Shown here piece after piece: positions 21,189-32,833 of a DNA stretch of 64,000 nt; the first letter of the stretch is position 1, and each line of letters opens with the position of its first letter. The translations under genes and the position numbers were made by a program. The notes under the pieces were generated by a model that was not told where the DNA came from, made no database searches, and saw only the letters and a program-made list of their open reading frames with translations. The stretch comes from Heterohyrax brucei (taxonomy: Eukaryota > Chordata > Mammalia > Hyracoidea > Procaviidae): the NCBI GenBank assembly GCA_028571685.1, contig CM053146.1:26819431-26883430 (forward strand), given 5' to 3'.

Positions 21189-22110
21189 ATTAGATTAGAT
21201 CGTTGCTAGGTATCTGGCTGGGTGAAATCGGTGATGGCACACATTAGAAACAAGAACAATATTAAGTGGACTTAAACATAACATGAGTACTCCTTCCATC
21301 TTAACCCAATATTGAAAGGATAGAGTAGCTGGGGTAGGGGGCGGGGGACCATGCCCTTAGGCGAAAGCGAGGCCGATTGGCACAACTAGTGTTTTTCTAA
21401 GAGGGCTCTCTGCACCCCACATCGGTGAGTGGCATCTGGGGTCTTAAAACCCTCCAAGCTGCCATACAAGGGCACAGCAAATTGTCCCAACTCAGCAGGA
21501 ACGGATGCTCACCAAGGACCAAAATTACATGAGGGAAAGACAATCCAGAAGACAAAGAGACCCACATCAGTGGATGCCTACATCGACTTGGGACCGGAAG
21601 AACTGGATGGTGCCCGGCCACTACCAGTGATAGCCGCGATGGAGCTCACTAAGTTGAGTCTCACTGGCAATGCAAGAATAAAAAGGGGTGCATCCTGAGA
21701 TCCCTACTAAAAGACCTCAATTGATGGTCCAGTGGTTTCGGGGTTCCCCTGGGAGCATGGCCTCTTGCCCTGATGCTGCTCTTGACCATAAATCATAACG
21801 AAGATCCACTCTTCGGACAGGAATGGATTGGATGTGGTGATGCAGTGACCATATATTGGATGCACTTTATGGTTCTATACATCTATAGGATGTTATCCTG
21901 CTGACCTCTGGCTGGAGTAAGGGGAGTGGGTGGAAAGGAGCGGAAAGGAGACTGTTGGGAGAAGGAGACATGTTTGGAGCAGAGAGCAGTAGTGTGCTGT
22001 CACGGGGCAGGGAGAGCAGTGGAACCTGCATACAGGTGGGTATGTAAATTTATACGAGAATGTGCGTTTTCACTCAGTTATATTAAATAAAAAAATTTAA
22101 AAAAAAAAAA

Positions 22111-22700
22111 TAAAAAAGGAGTGGGTTAGCCTTTGTCTCCTACAGCGAATGCTGAAAGAAGATGAAAAACTATACTCACAATAGTCATGACAGGAAAAGA
22201 ATTTTAACTTAGAATGGAATATTCTGGCAAAGTGCAATAAAGAAGGAAGAATAAGCTATTTCATTTATGCAAAGACTCACAGAATTACTTGCTATGAACA
22301 TTTACCAAGGAAACTGAGAATTTTTAAATAAACTGAGTGACAAATTCAATTAAAAGAACTTAAAGAGATCAGGAAAAGCAAGTTCAATGATGACAGATGG
22401 AATAGTACAAGAGACCATTGGGGATGAAGTTCCTTCACGGTGAGGTAACCTGTGAACTATTTCTTTATCTCTCCTATCAAGAAGTAGATGATATCTAAAA
22501 TCAAAATATTAAGCGAAAACAAACAATACAGCACTAGTGATCAGAGAGGACTGGGGAAGAAGGGGTGGATCCTGTTGCTTTCACTGATGTATCTTTATGA
22601 CCCCCGTTGCTTTCACTGTTGTATTATGATGATCCAAATGTGACAATTACTTTGATAAATAATCATTTTCAATGGTCATTGAGAGTAACAACAACAACAA
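22111..22700. other. Unique sequence with a small imperfect duplication
   Basis: No gene or named repeat. The block 'gttgctttcactg' recurs at about 22,574 and 22,607 with similar flanks, a roughly 33-bp imperfect tandem repeat. Confidence 0.4.
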
Positions 22701-22704
22701 AAAA

Positions 22705-22920
22705 AAACGCAGTCCAAACCTCATTGCTGTCCTATCTATTCCAACTCATGACAACCCCATGTGTCATATAAGTCTTCTGAGAGACAGATATAGTTTTCTT
22801 GGCCATAAATTTTACAAATTCAATTCTCCAGGTTTTTATCCTGCAGAATTCCTGCACAGGTTTGAAAAGCCAGCTTTTATGCTATCAGTCTATCAAAAAC
22901 TTCTTGTTTAACCAGGCTTC
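22705..22920 (-). mobile_element. AfroSINE-like SINE, second type, diverged
   Basis: Antisense: 'ccaactcatgacaaccccat' followed by 'gtgtcatataag' (tail side of the longer SINE type) and a heavily diverged body. The right edge is uncertain. Confidence 0.5.
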
Positions 22921-24491
22921 ATTTTCCCTAAGACAGATTTCCCATCAGCAGACTTCGAAACGTTTCCATAAACAAACGCTCGATTATGGAAACAGGCCCA
23001 AGAGAAAGTAGAAGAGTTATCCGAGTAAGACACATAGGAAAGGAATCCAGCAGTGAGGTGATATCAGGTAAAGCCTTGGCCTCAAGCAGATTCCCTAAAA
23101 GTTGGCTTTACTGAAAGGAAGGGAGCTGGATTTCATACCTTCCCTCTACAGGTGCAAGTTTTTGTGAAGGCTAAACTGAGAGGAGAGAGAAGGGTCACAA
23201 ACTTCCAGGCATTTTTGTCTCCTTGTAAATGTAGGCAAAGTACATAGAGTACCTTGGGCAGTCTTCTAATGAGACGCAAATACAGCACAATGGAAACGAA
23301 AGAACAGCAAAGGTGGAGAAGCAGCGAGAAGAAATGGTAAAATAGTCTGGCAAGGTCTGATTGGAACACCAGATTGTCCTCCACAGGACTATTGAATGCA
23401 ATGACCTTGCACTGCAGGATCGTTGGATTCAGTAGCTCAAGTACTCAATCTTAGTCACTTTGAATAGTGATGGTTTATCACTCTCTGATCTTCCTCAAAC
23501 CCTTAAATATACACACCTACTGAGCTCTTACCTTCCCTTTAGCATAGCCCATTAAGTTCTGCATGGTTTATTAATAGCTCTCATAAAAGCATTCATTGGG
23601 CAAGGCACTGCACCAAATTGGTGTGATTTTGCACGGGCAGTGGTAAATGAGAGCGGGCTGATGTACCAGTAAATGCTCCTTCCTAAGAGAAGTTGATACC
23701 GGTGTTGAAACATGAGTAAGTCTTGGCCAAGCAAATAGAAAAGAACAAGTCTTTCCAACTAGAAGTCACAGGTGTGAGCGATGTGCAGATAGTAAGACTG
23801 GACTGAACTTGGCATGTTCTGGAATCTAGCAATCCTTCAACCTGAAAATTATCCACGCATCATCCTTGTTTTACATGTTTGGTACAGAAAATGTTTATAG
23901 TTGCATCTGATAATTAAAGTGAACCTTGTAACACTCCAGTGCCACACAGTTTGATCTTTTGAATTCATTTAAAAGCAATAAACTGTCTTAAATTCCTCTA
24001 ATTACCCTAGAACCAACAAGCTAGTAACACTATAAAAGCTAAGTTCTTAACTCTCATAGAAAGTGTACCCTGTGAATGATTCATTCACCATGTTCAGGGG
24101 TAGAGTAAAGCTGGGAAAACAGACTTCAAAGCATTAGTATTATCACTCACCTTTGACCTTTAATTCTTATTAATAACTTTATTGTTAATTCCATAACTTT
24201 TCAAGCCTTGCTACTTACAAATCATTTTATTTTAGGACAGTTGTTTCACCTTTCAGAGATCTGTATTTCCTTAACTCTAAGAGTATTTATAGTTAACTCA
24301 CAGAATTATTGGATAGATTTTAAAAAAAAAAATGCTTGCACAGTGCAACTTACATAAGATGAACTGCTTTGGGACCTGCCTAATAATATGCCTGCTTGTC
24401 CAAGAGGATTCAATCCATGGTGAACTGTGACAGGTGAATGGTCACTGGGTATCCCATGTTGAAGCATTGCATTTGTATTTTTATTAGGGTC
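22921..24491. other. Unique sequence
   Basis: About 1.6 kb without a repeat or gene I can name. Small frames near 23,133-23,401 and 23,552-23,758 lack any recognisable domain. Confidence 0.4.
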
Positions 24492-24502
24492 TAATGACAC
24501 AT

Positions 24503-24703
24503 CAAGGAGCCCTGGTGGCACAGTGGGTCAGTGCTTGGCTGCTGACGGAAAGGTCAGCTGTTCCAACACACTATCTGCTCCACAGAAGAAAGACCTGGCA
24601 ATCAGCTTCCATCAAGCTTACAGACCTGTAATCACTGTGGGGCAGTTGTAGTTCAACTGATAGGGTTTCTGTGAGTTGCAATCAACTCTATGACACACAC
24701 CAA
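24503..24703 (+). mobile_element. AfroSINE, full length, with TSD
   Basis: Sense copy with an intact tRNA-like head (ggagccctggtggcacagtg). The A-box-like tggcacagtgg is well kept and the B-box side (ggtcagctgttccaac) is degenerate. Flanked by the perfect 11-bp direct repeat taatgacacat at 24,492-24,502 and 24,704-24,714. The tail is an eroded 'gcaatcaactctatgacaca'. Confidence 0.93.
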
Positions 24704-24875
24704 TAATGACACATTGCTGGCTATTTTTTTAAGTGGTTCTTTGTTATTAGTAGCACGACTGTGTTCCAGAATCCCAGGCTCTGTGTTGTGATTCTCCTGA
24801 GGAAGCTGTTTGTAAATTTCACACCTGATATAAAAATCTAATAAATTAAAAACAAGTACAGTTGTAGCGTCTAAT

Positions 24876-24922
24876 AGCCAGCCAAATGTCGTCAAGTCAG
24901 ATGTGACTCATGGCGACCCTAG
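24876..24922 (-). mobile_element. Minimal 47-bp AfroSINE insertion with TSD
   Basis: Only the SINE 3' end is present: tail repeat 'agccagccaa', then 'tgtcgtcaagtcagatgtga' and 'ctcatggcgaccctag'. Perfect 10-bp direct repeats agcgtctaat (24,866-24,875 and 24,923-24,932) bracket it. There is no poly-A and no head. It is a real retrotransposition event cut off after 47 bases. Confidence 0.88.
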
Positions 24923-25011
24923 AGCGTCTAATATAAATAGTATATATTTATTCCATGAATATACTTACTCCAAACATAAATGAAACTCTGGGAAAGACCA
25001 CAGAGTATATA

Positions 25012-25760
25012 TTTCTGCAAAATAATAATAAAAATATTTTATTGCATTTTAGGTGAAAGTTTACAATCCAGATCAATCTGCAATATAAAAGCCTGAAATG
25101 CAACTCTAACTTCTCTCCTCCACTACCAACACCACATTCGTCCTTTCCATCCTGTACTTCCCACATCCATTCAACCAACTCCAGTCTCCAAATACAGTCT
25201 CATTTCACCTCTAGACAAGAGCTGCTCAGACAGCCTCATGCCTACATTTAAGTCAAGAAGCACATTCTTCACCAGCATGAATCTATGTCTTATAGCCCCA
25301 TCTAATCTTTATCTCAAAAGTTGCTTCCTTACTGGTTCCAGCTGTAGGATAACAGAGTTTAGAGGCCACATCTTCAGGGGACCCTCCAGTATGATGGACC
25401 ATCAAGTCCAATCTTTTAAAAGGGTTCTACTTCAACACTCTGATTTTTCTCCTGCTGCATCAGTTCTTTGCCAGGGCAGTCACTGGTAATAGCCAGGCCT
25501 CATCTAGCTCTTCTGGTTTCATGCTAATGCAGTCTCTGGATCATATAGTGTCTTCTGTGTCTCCTGGGCTCATATTTTCCTCATGTCTTTGATGTCTTTC
25601 TTTCTTCTCTGCTGTAGATGGATTGGCGCCAATTGATACTACTTGGATGGACCCTTGCTAGTTCTTAAGAACCCAAATGCCACTCACCAAAGTGGTATGA
25701 AGAAAGTTTTCTTAAAAATAAAAAAAAGTTATGCCAGTTAGCCTACATGTTCCCTGAAAC
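25012..25760 (-). mobile_element. L1 3'UTR fragment
   Basis: Antisense, T-rich at the left end (aatattttattgcattttag), then L1 3'UTR landmarks also seen at 37.8-38.3 kb: 'tctcctgggctcatattttc', 'gatggattggcgccaattga', 'cactcaccaaagtgg', 'tgccagttagcctacatgtt'. It abuts the sense L1 at 25,761. It is 5'-truncated, or the 3' part of a disrupted older L1. Confidence 0.75.
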
Positions 25761-28700
25761 CATACCATTGAATTAATGCAAAGCATCTTCTCAGATCACA
25801 AAGCCATAAAAATTGAAATCAATAGCATAAAAAACATAGATATAAAGTGGAACTCATGGAAACTGAACAACACTTTGCTCAAAAACTCATGAGTTATTGA
25901 AGAAATCAAGGATGAAATAAAGAAATTTATGGATTCCAGTGAGGATGAAAACACTTCCTACGAGAACCTACGGGATACAGCCAAAGCAGTGCTCAGAGGT
26001 GAATTTATCTCCATAAATGCACACATCTGGAAGGAAGAAAGAAACCAAATAAAAGAACTGACCCTACAGCTTAAACAAGCAGAGAGAGAACAACAGAGGA
26101 ACCCATCAGGCACCAGAAGAAAACAGAGAGCAGAACTAAATGAATTAGAGAATAGAAGAACAATTAAAAAAAATTGAAAAGACCAAAAGCTGGTTTTCTG
26201 AAAAGACTAACAAAATTGACAAACCATTGGCTAAATTTACTAAAGAAAAACAGGAAAGGAAACAAATAACCCAAATAAGAAATGAGAGGGGAGTTGTCAC
26301 AACAAATCCAACAGAAATATAAAATATCATAGCTGAAATACTATATTCTAAGAAATTTGAAAACCTAGAAGAAATGGACAAATTCCTTGATTGATATTAC
26401 CTACCCAAATTATCACAAGGTGAAGCAGAACAACTTCATAAACCCATCACAAAGAAAGAGATTGAAAAAGTCACCTAAAAACTGCCAGTCAAAAAAAGCC
26501 CAGGCCCAGATGGCTTCACCAAGAATTCTACCTAGCTTTTAGAGAAGAGTTATCTCCAATACTCCAAGACTATTTCACAGTATAGAAAGGGATGGAATAC
26601 TCCCAAATCCATTCTATGGAGCCAGCATAACCCTGATACCAAAGCCAGGGAAAGACCCAACAGAAAAAGGAGAAATACAAACCAATATCACTCATGAATC
26701 TAGATGCAAAAATCTTCAACAAAATTCTTGCCAATAGAATATGACAACATATCAAGAAAATAATCCATCATGACCAAGTAGAATTCATACCAGGTATGCA
26801 AGGCTGGTTCAACATCAGGAAAACAATTAATGTTATCAACCACAAATATATCACAAAAGACAAGAATCACCTGATCTTCTCTATTGATGGAGAAAAGGCA
26901 TTTGATATAGTCCAACACCCATTCATGCTAAAAACTCTCAGCAAAATAGGAATAGACAACAAATTCCTCAATGCAATAAGGGCCATTTATACAAAGCCAA
27001 CTGCCCACGTCACCGTGAATGGAGAGAGACTGAAACAGTTTCCCTTGAGAATAGGAACTAGACAGAGATGCCCATTCTCACCTCTCCTATTCAACACTGT
27101 ACTGGAAGTTCTAGGCAGAGCAGTTAGACAACATCAAGGAACAAAGGATATCTACATCAGCAAAAAAGAGCTAAAAATCTCCCTATTTGCAGATGGTATG
27201 ATTGTATATGCAGAGAATCCCAAAGAATCCATAAGGAAACTACACAAACTGATAGAAGAAAAGTTTCAGGATACAAGATAAATGTCAGTAAATAAGTAGG
27301 ATTCCTTTATGCCAACAAGAAGATCATTAAAGAAGAAATCACCAAATTAATGCCATTTACTACAGCCCCTAAGAATATAAAGTACCCAGGAATAAATCTA
27401 ACCAGAGAAATAACAGACCTTTACAAAGAAAACTATAAAGCCTTACTACAAGAAACTAAGAGAGACTTACATAAATGGAGAAACCTACCCTGCTCATGGA
27501 TAGGAACACTTAACACTGTGAAAATGTCTATTTTACCCAAAACAATCTACTTATACAATGAAATCCCAACACAAGTTCCAGTGACATTTTTTAATGAGAT
27601 GGAGGAGGAAATTACAAACTTTGTCTGGAAAAGGAAGAAGCTCAGGTTAAATAAAGCATTACTAAAAAAGAACACTGTGGGAGGACTCTCATCACCTGAC
27701 CTTAGAACCTATTACACTGCCACAGTAGTCAAAACAGCCTGGTAATGGTACAAAAACAGACAGACGAGTGGAACAGAATTGAGACCCCAGAAATGACATC
27801 ATCTGCCTATGAACAGTTGATATTCGACAAAGGCCCCAAGACATTAAACTAGGAAAAAACAATCTCTTCAACAAATGGTGCTGGCAAAACTGGATATTCA
27901 TTTGCACTAAATTAAAACAAGACCTGTATCTTACACCTTATACAAAAACCAACTCAAACTGGATAAAAGACCTAAGTATCAAATCTAAAACGATAAGCTC
28001 ATCCAAGAAAAAGTAGGAACAACAATGGAAGGTTTAATACACAGCATAGACAGACTTCAAAACCTGTCAAACAAACCACAAACAAAAGAGAAAATAGATA
28101 AATGGGAACTACTAAGAATCAAACACTTTTGCTCATCCAAAGACTTTATTAATAGAATTAGAAGGCCACCTACAGAATGGGAAAAAATATTTGACAGCTC
28201 TATGTCAGACTGATGCTTGATCTCCATAGTCCATGAGATACTACAAAATATCAATTAGGAAAAGATAAATCATCTCATTAAGCAATGGGCAAAGGAGATG
28301 GACAGATACTTCTCTAAAGAGGAGATGCAGGCAGCCGAAAAACACATGCAGACATGCTTACGATCATTAGCTATTAAAGAACTTCAAATCAAAATAACAG
28401 TGAGGTGCCATCTCACTCCAACAAGGTTGGCCATGATCCCCAAAGCACAAAACAACAAATGCTGGAGAGGCTGTGGAGAGATTGGAACTTTCCTACACTG
28501 TTGGTGGGATTGCAAAATGGTGCAACCTCTTTTGAAAGCAATCTGGCACTACCTTAAAATAATGGATATAGATACACCATTTGACCCAATAATTCCACTG
28601 CTTGGAATATATCCTACAGAATCAAGGCCATTCACACCAATGGATACATGCAGAAGAATGTTTATCGCCGCACAGTCCTAGATAGCAAAAAGATGGAATC

Positions 28701-28937
28701 AATGCAGACGCCCAACAATAGAGGAATGGATAAGTAAATTATGGTATATATACTCAATGGAGCACTATGCAATGATAAAGAACAATGATGATAGCATGAA
28801 ACGTCTCTTAACTTAGTTTCAACTGGAGGACATTATGTTAAGTGAAAGCAGTCTGTGACAGAAGGACAAATATTGTATGAGACCCTTACAATAAGAACTT
28901 AAAAGCAGACTCATGCATAACAGAAAAGACTCTTTGA
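25761..28937 (+). pseudogene. L1 ORF2, partial, broken
   Basis: Linker at 25,929-26,177 and RT in 26,796-27,281 ([45 protein letters not shown]). The catalytic FADD box reads FADG, losing the second aspartate. The region from 27,350 to 27,745 is open. The C-terminal Cys-His motif [18 protein letters not shown] is intact at 28,298-28,681. Multiple stops and frame changes. Confidence 0.9.
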
Positions 28938-28945
28938 TGCTACAA

Positions 28946-28978
28946 GGGTGGGGAGGGTGGGAGGGTGAGGGGCGAGGG
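28946..28978 (+). repeat. G-rich tract in L1 3'UTR
   Basis: gggtggggagggtgggaggg then tgaggggcgaggg, with at least five runs of three or more G. Same position as in the other L1 3'UTRs. Confidence 0.85.
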
Positions 28979-29874
28979 TTTAGATTAGGTAGTTGTTAGA
29001 AATGTGGTTGAGTGAAATTGGTGACAGCACTTAAAAGTAAGAAGATCAATAGGGAATTCAACACAACTTGTGTACTCCTTCCATCTTAACCCAATATTGC
29101 AAAGACAGAGCAGCTGGGGCAGGGGGCCAGGGACTATGCTCTCAGGTGAAATCAAGGCCAATTGGCACAACTACTGTTTTACTAATGAGAACTCTCTGCA
29201 CCCCACAATGATGAGTGGCATCTGGGGTCTTAAAAGCTGCCAAGCTGCCAACTGAGAGTACAGCAAATGGTCCCAACTTAGCAGGAACAGATGATCACCA
29301 AGGTCCATAATGACATGGGGGAAAGACAATCCAGAAGACAGAGAGACCCACGTGAGTGGATGTCTACATCATCTTGTGACTGGAACAACCAGATGGTGCC
29401 TGGCCCCACCAGTGATAGCCACGATGAAACTCACAAAGTTGAATCTCACTGGCAACACAAGTATAAATAGGGGTGCACCCTGAGATCTCCACTAAAAGAC
29501 CACAATTGATGGTTCAGGGACTTCAGACTTCCCCTGGAAGCATGTCCCCTGGCCCTGCTGCTGCCCCATCCATAAATCATAATCAAGGTCAACTTTTCGG
29601 ACAGCAATGGGTTGGACTTGATGAAGCAGAGGGACCATATTGTGTGGGCACTTTATGGTTCTGGGCATCTATAGGAGTTTGTCATGCTGACCTCATTCTG
29701 GAGGAAGGGGAATGGGTGGAGAGGAGAAGATAGTAGACTATCGGGAAGATAAGACACATGGAGCAGAGATGAAGAGCGTGCTGTCACTGTGGAGGGAGAG
29801 CAGGGGAAGCTGCATGCAAATTTATATGGGAATGTACATTTTCGCTTAATCATCATTATCATCATAATAAAAAG

Positions 29875-32515
29875 TGATGACAATGGGCATTCTTTTTTCT
29901 ATTCTCAAGGGGAATGCTTTCAGACTCTCTCCTTTTAGGATGCTATTTTCTTTTGGCTTTGTGTAGATGCCGCTTATTATGTTGAGAAATTTCCCTTGTA
30001 TTTCTATTTTGTGAGAGTTTTTGACGTGAATGTGTATTGGACTTTGTCAAATGCCTTTTTTGCATCAATTCATAAAATCAAATGGTTCTTGCCTTTTATT
30101 TTATTTGTGTGGTTGACTGCATTGTTTTCTAGTATCAGACCATCTCTGTATCCATGTTTGAATCCCACTTGGTCATGGTGAATTAGTTTTTTTATATGTT
30201 GCTGAATTATATGGGCTAGAATTTTGTTTAGGATTTCTGCATCTAAATTTGTGAGAGATATCAGTCTGTAATTTCCCTTTTTTGTGTTGTCTTTACCTGG
30301 TTTTGGTATCAGGGTTATACAGACTCCATGGAATGAATCTGGGAGTATTCCATCCTTTTCTTGCTTTAGAATACCTTTACTAAGAGTGGTGTTAACTCTT
30401 CTCTAAAAGTTTGGTAGAATTGTCCAGGGAAGCCATCAGAGCCAGGGCTGCTTTTAACTGGGCATTTTTTATTACCACATTTTGTGTTGGGTTTATTTAG
30501 TTGTTCTGTTTGTGTTAGCTGTGGGTAATGTGTTTATAGAAATTTGACAGTTTCCTCTAGGTTTTTGAATTTATTAGGGCATATTTTTTCTTAGTATTCT
30601 GTTATGAGTTTTTTAATTTCCATTGTTTCTGTTGTGATATAGCCCATCCCATTTGTTATTTGGGTTATTTGTTTCTTCTCCTATTTTTCTTTTGTCCCTT
30701 TGAACAGTGCTTTATGAATTTTATTGATCTTTTTAAAAAACCAGTTTGTGGTCCTGTTAACTCCTTCAATTGTTTGTCTATTCTCTAATTCATTTAGTTC
30801 TTCTCTCATTTTTATTTTCTGTTTTCTTCTGGTGCTTGAGGGCTTCTTTTATTGCTCTCTTTCCACTTATTCAGGTTGTAAAGTTAATTCTTTGATTTGA
30901 GCCTTTTCTTCTTTTTGGATGTGCATATTTATTGACATAAAATGATCTCTGAGCATTGCTTTTGATGTGTCCTATAGACTCTGGTAGGATGTGTCTTCAT
31001 TCTCATTTGATTCTATGAATTTCCTTATCCCATCCTTGATTTCTTCTATAGCCTACTTGTCTGGGGGAAGGTGTTATTCAGTTTCCTTTTTCTCATTTTC
31101 TTTTCCTTCTTCTTTCTATTATTGATTTCAACTTTTATGGCTTTATGGTAGGAAAAGTTGCTTCATAATATTTTAGTACTTTGAATTGTGTTATGAATTG
31201 TTTTGCAGCCTAAAATGTGTTTGATTCCAGAGAACGTTTCATTTGCATTGGAAAAGAAAGTACAGTTATCTGCTATTTTTGGAGTATTTTGTATGTCTAT
31301 GAGGTCAAGTTGATCAATGGTGGTGTTTAGGTCTTGCATGTATTCACTGAGGGTTTTTTTTTTTTCCCAGCTTTTCTGTTCTTTGCTGAGAGTAATGTAT
31401 TAAAGTTCCCTATCATTGTTCCAGAGCTGTCTGTTTCTGCTTTCAGTGAAGTGTTTGTTTTATGTATTTTGGAGCCCTGTCCTTGGGTGCACAGATATAT
31501 GATATGGCTATGTCCTCTTGGGATATTGATTCTTTAATCGTTGTATAATGGCCTTTGTTGTTCAATACGGTGGATTTTACTTTAAAGTCTAATTTTATTG
31601 GAAATGAATATTGCCACTTTAGCTTTTTTGTGAATGTTGTTTATTTAGTATACTTTTTCACCCTTTGTGTGTTTGTTTGTTCATGTTTTTGAGTCTAAAT
31701 TGTGTTTCCTGTAGGCAGCATACAGATGTCTTTTTTTTTTTTCATTCTGCTGTTTTCTGTCTCTTTATCAGTACATCTAGGTAATTTACATTCAGTGTGA
31801 TTATTGATATGTATGAACTTAGTGTTTTCATTTTGATGTCTTTATGTGTGTTGTAGACAATTCCTTTGTTCTCATTAATTTTCTGAGCTTAGTCTTTTTT
31901 TATGTGTTTTCATCATTTTCAGTATTGGTGGTTTTGTATTTGTTGAGACTTCGTGTTTTTCTTGCTTATTATTTTTAAGAGTAGGATTGATAGCTTCCTT
32001 TGTGGTTACCTTAATATTTACCCCTGTTTCTTCCAGATTTAAACCAGCCCTTAATTTCACTGTATCACCTTGACTTGCTCTGCATATGAAAGATCTAAGG
32101 TTATACTTTTTTTGAGACTTTCTTTTTTGTTATAATGTTTACACAGTGACAGCTCTGCTTCCCCTTTTTCAATGTTTTGTCTATGATTTATTTTTGTGTT
32201 TACCCTACTTGGGTTGATAGGCAGTTGCTCTCTTCTGTGTTCTGGTCTTGGATTGTTACTTGGTGTTAATGATTTTCCAACTGAAGAACTCCCTTTAGTA
32301 TTTCTTGTAACTTTGGTTTGTTTTTTGTCAATTCCCCAAATTTCTGTTCTTCTAGAAATGTCCTAATTTCCCCACCATATTTGAGAGAGAGTTTTGCTGG
32401 ATGTATAACTCTTGGCTGGCAATCATTTTCCTTCCAGAGTTTGTGTGTCATCCCATTGTCTTCTTTCTTACATGATTTCTGCTGAGTAATATGAGGTTAG
32501 TCTTACAGATGTTGC
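29875..32515 (-). mobile_element. L1 LINE, central part (RT to ORF1)
   Basis: Minus-strand L1 from the RT fingers/palm border at the left, through the endonuclease (start codon complement at 31,830-31,832), into ORF1 at 31,875-32,515. The ORF1 C-terminal block reads ENDCQPRVIHPAKLSLKYGG near 32,270-32,450. The 3' third of ORF2 and its 3'UTR are missing at the left edge, where the plus-strand L1 ends. The 5' part is missing at the right edge, where another minus-strand L1 begins. Decayed and AT-rich. Confidence 0.85.
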
Positions 32516-32715
32516 TTTGTAGGTTATTTTTTATTTATCCCAAACCACTTTTAAAACTATCTCCTTATCCCATCACTTAATTGGGTTATTTATCTTTTTC
32601 TTGTTGATATTTTGCAGTAGATTGTATGTTATGTAGATCAGATATTGGTCCATCATGTAGTTGCCACATATTTTTTCCAATTCTGTAGGTGGCCTTTTAA
32701 TTCTTCTGATAAAGT

Positions 32716-32833
32716 CTTTGTGTGAGCTAAAGTGTTTTATTGTTAGTAGTTCCCATTTACCTATTTTCTATTCTGTTGCTCGTGTATTGTTGGTCAGATT
32801 TTGAACCCTGTCTAAGCCATGTATTAGAACTTC
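32716..32833 (-). repeat. 118-bp duplicated segment, ORF2 copy
   Basis: Lies in its normal place in the ORF2 C-terminal region. It matches 36,720-36,837 in the same orientation with 3 mismatches and no gaps. Confidence 0.95.

Larger units (their letters stand above)
17395..22110 (+). mobile_element. L1 LINE, 5'-truncated, relatively young
   Basis: Plus-strand L1 starting inside the endonuclease domain (K-P-K-I-K-G-W-K near 17,400) and running through ORF2 and the 3'UTR to an A-rich tail at about 22,085-22,120. It has the longest open pieces in the window (225, 176 and 295 codons) and keeps more CpG than its neighbours, so it is one of the younger copies. At least six frame changes break it, and ORF1 and 5'UTR are absent. 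No convincing TSD was found. A 27-bp in-frame duplication, a small SINE-tail scrap and a 5-bp duplication after the RT active site mark this copy. Confidence 0.92.
25761..29874 (+). mobile_element. L1 LINE, 5'-truncated
   Basis: Plus-strand L1 starting in the last endonuclease block (LMQSIFSDHKAIKIEIN), through ORF2, a G-rich tract and the 3'UTR ('ggggtcttaaaagctgccaa', 'agaggagaagatagtagac'), ending in a (cat)n/A-rich tail (catcattatcatcataataa). It meets a minus-strand L1 directly at 29,875. No TSD seen. Very like the L1 at 17,395 but with more stops. Confidence 0.9.

Noticed and set aside
24503-24580. tRNA gene
   Set aside because: A- and B-box-like sequence belongs to the tRNA-derived head of an AfroSINE; no cloverleaf with paired acceptor stem.
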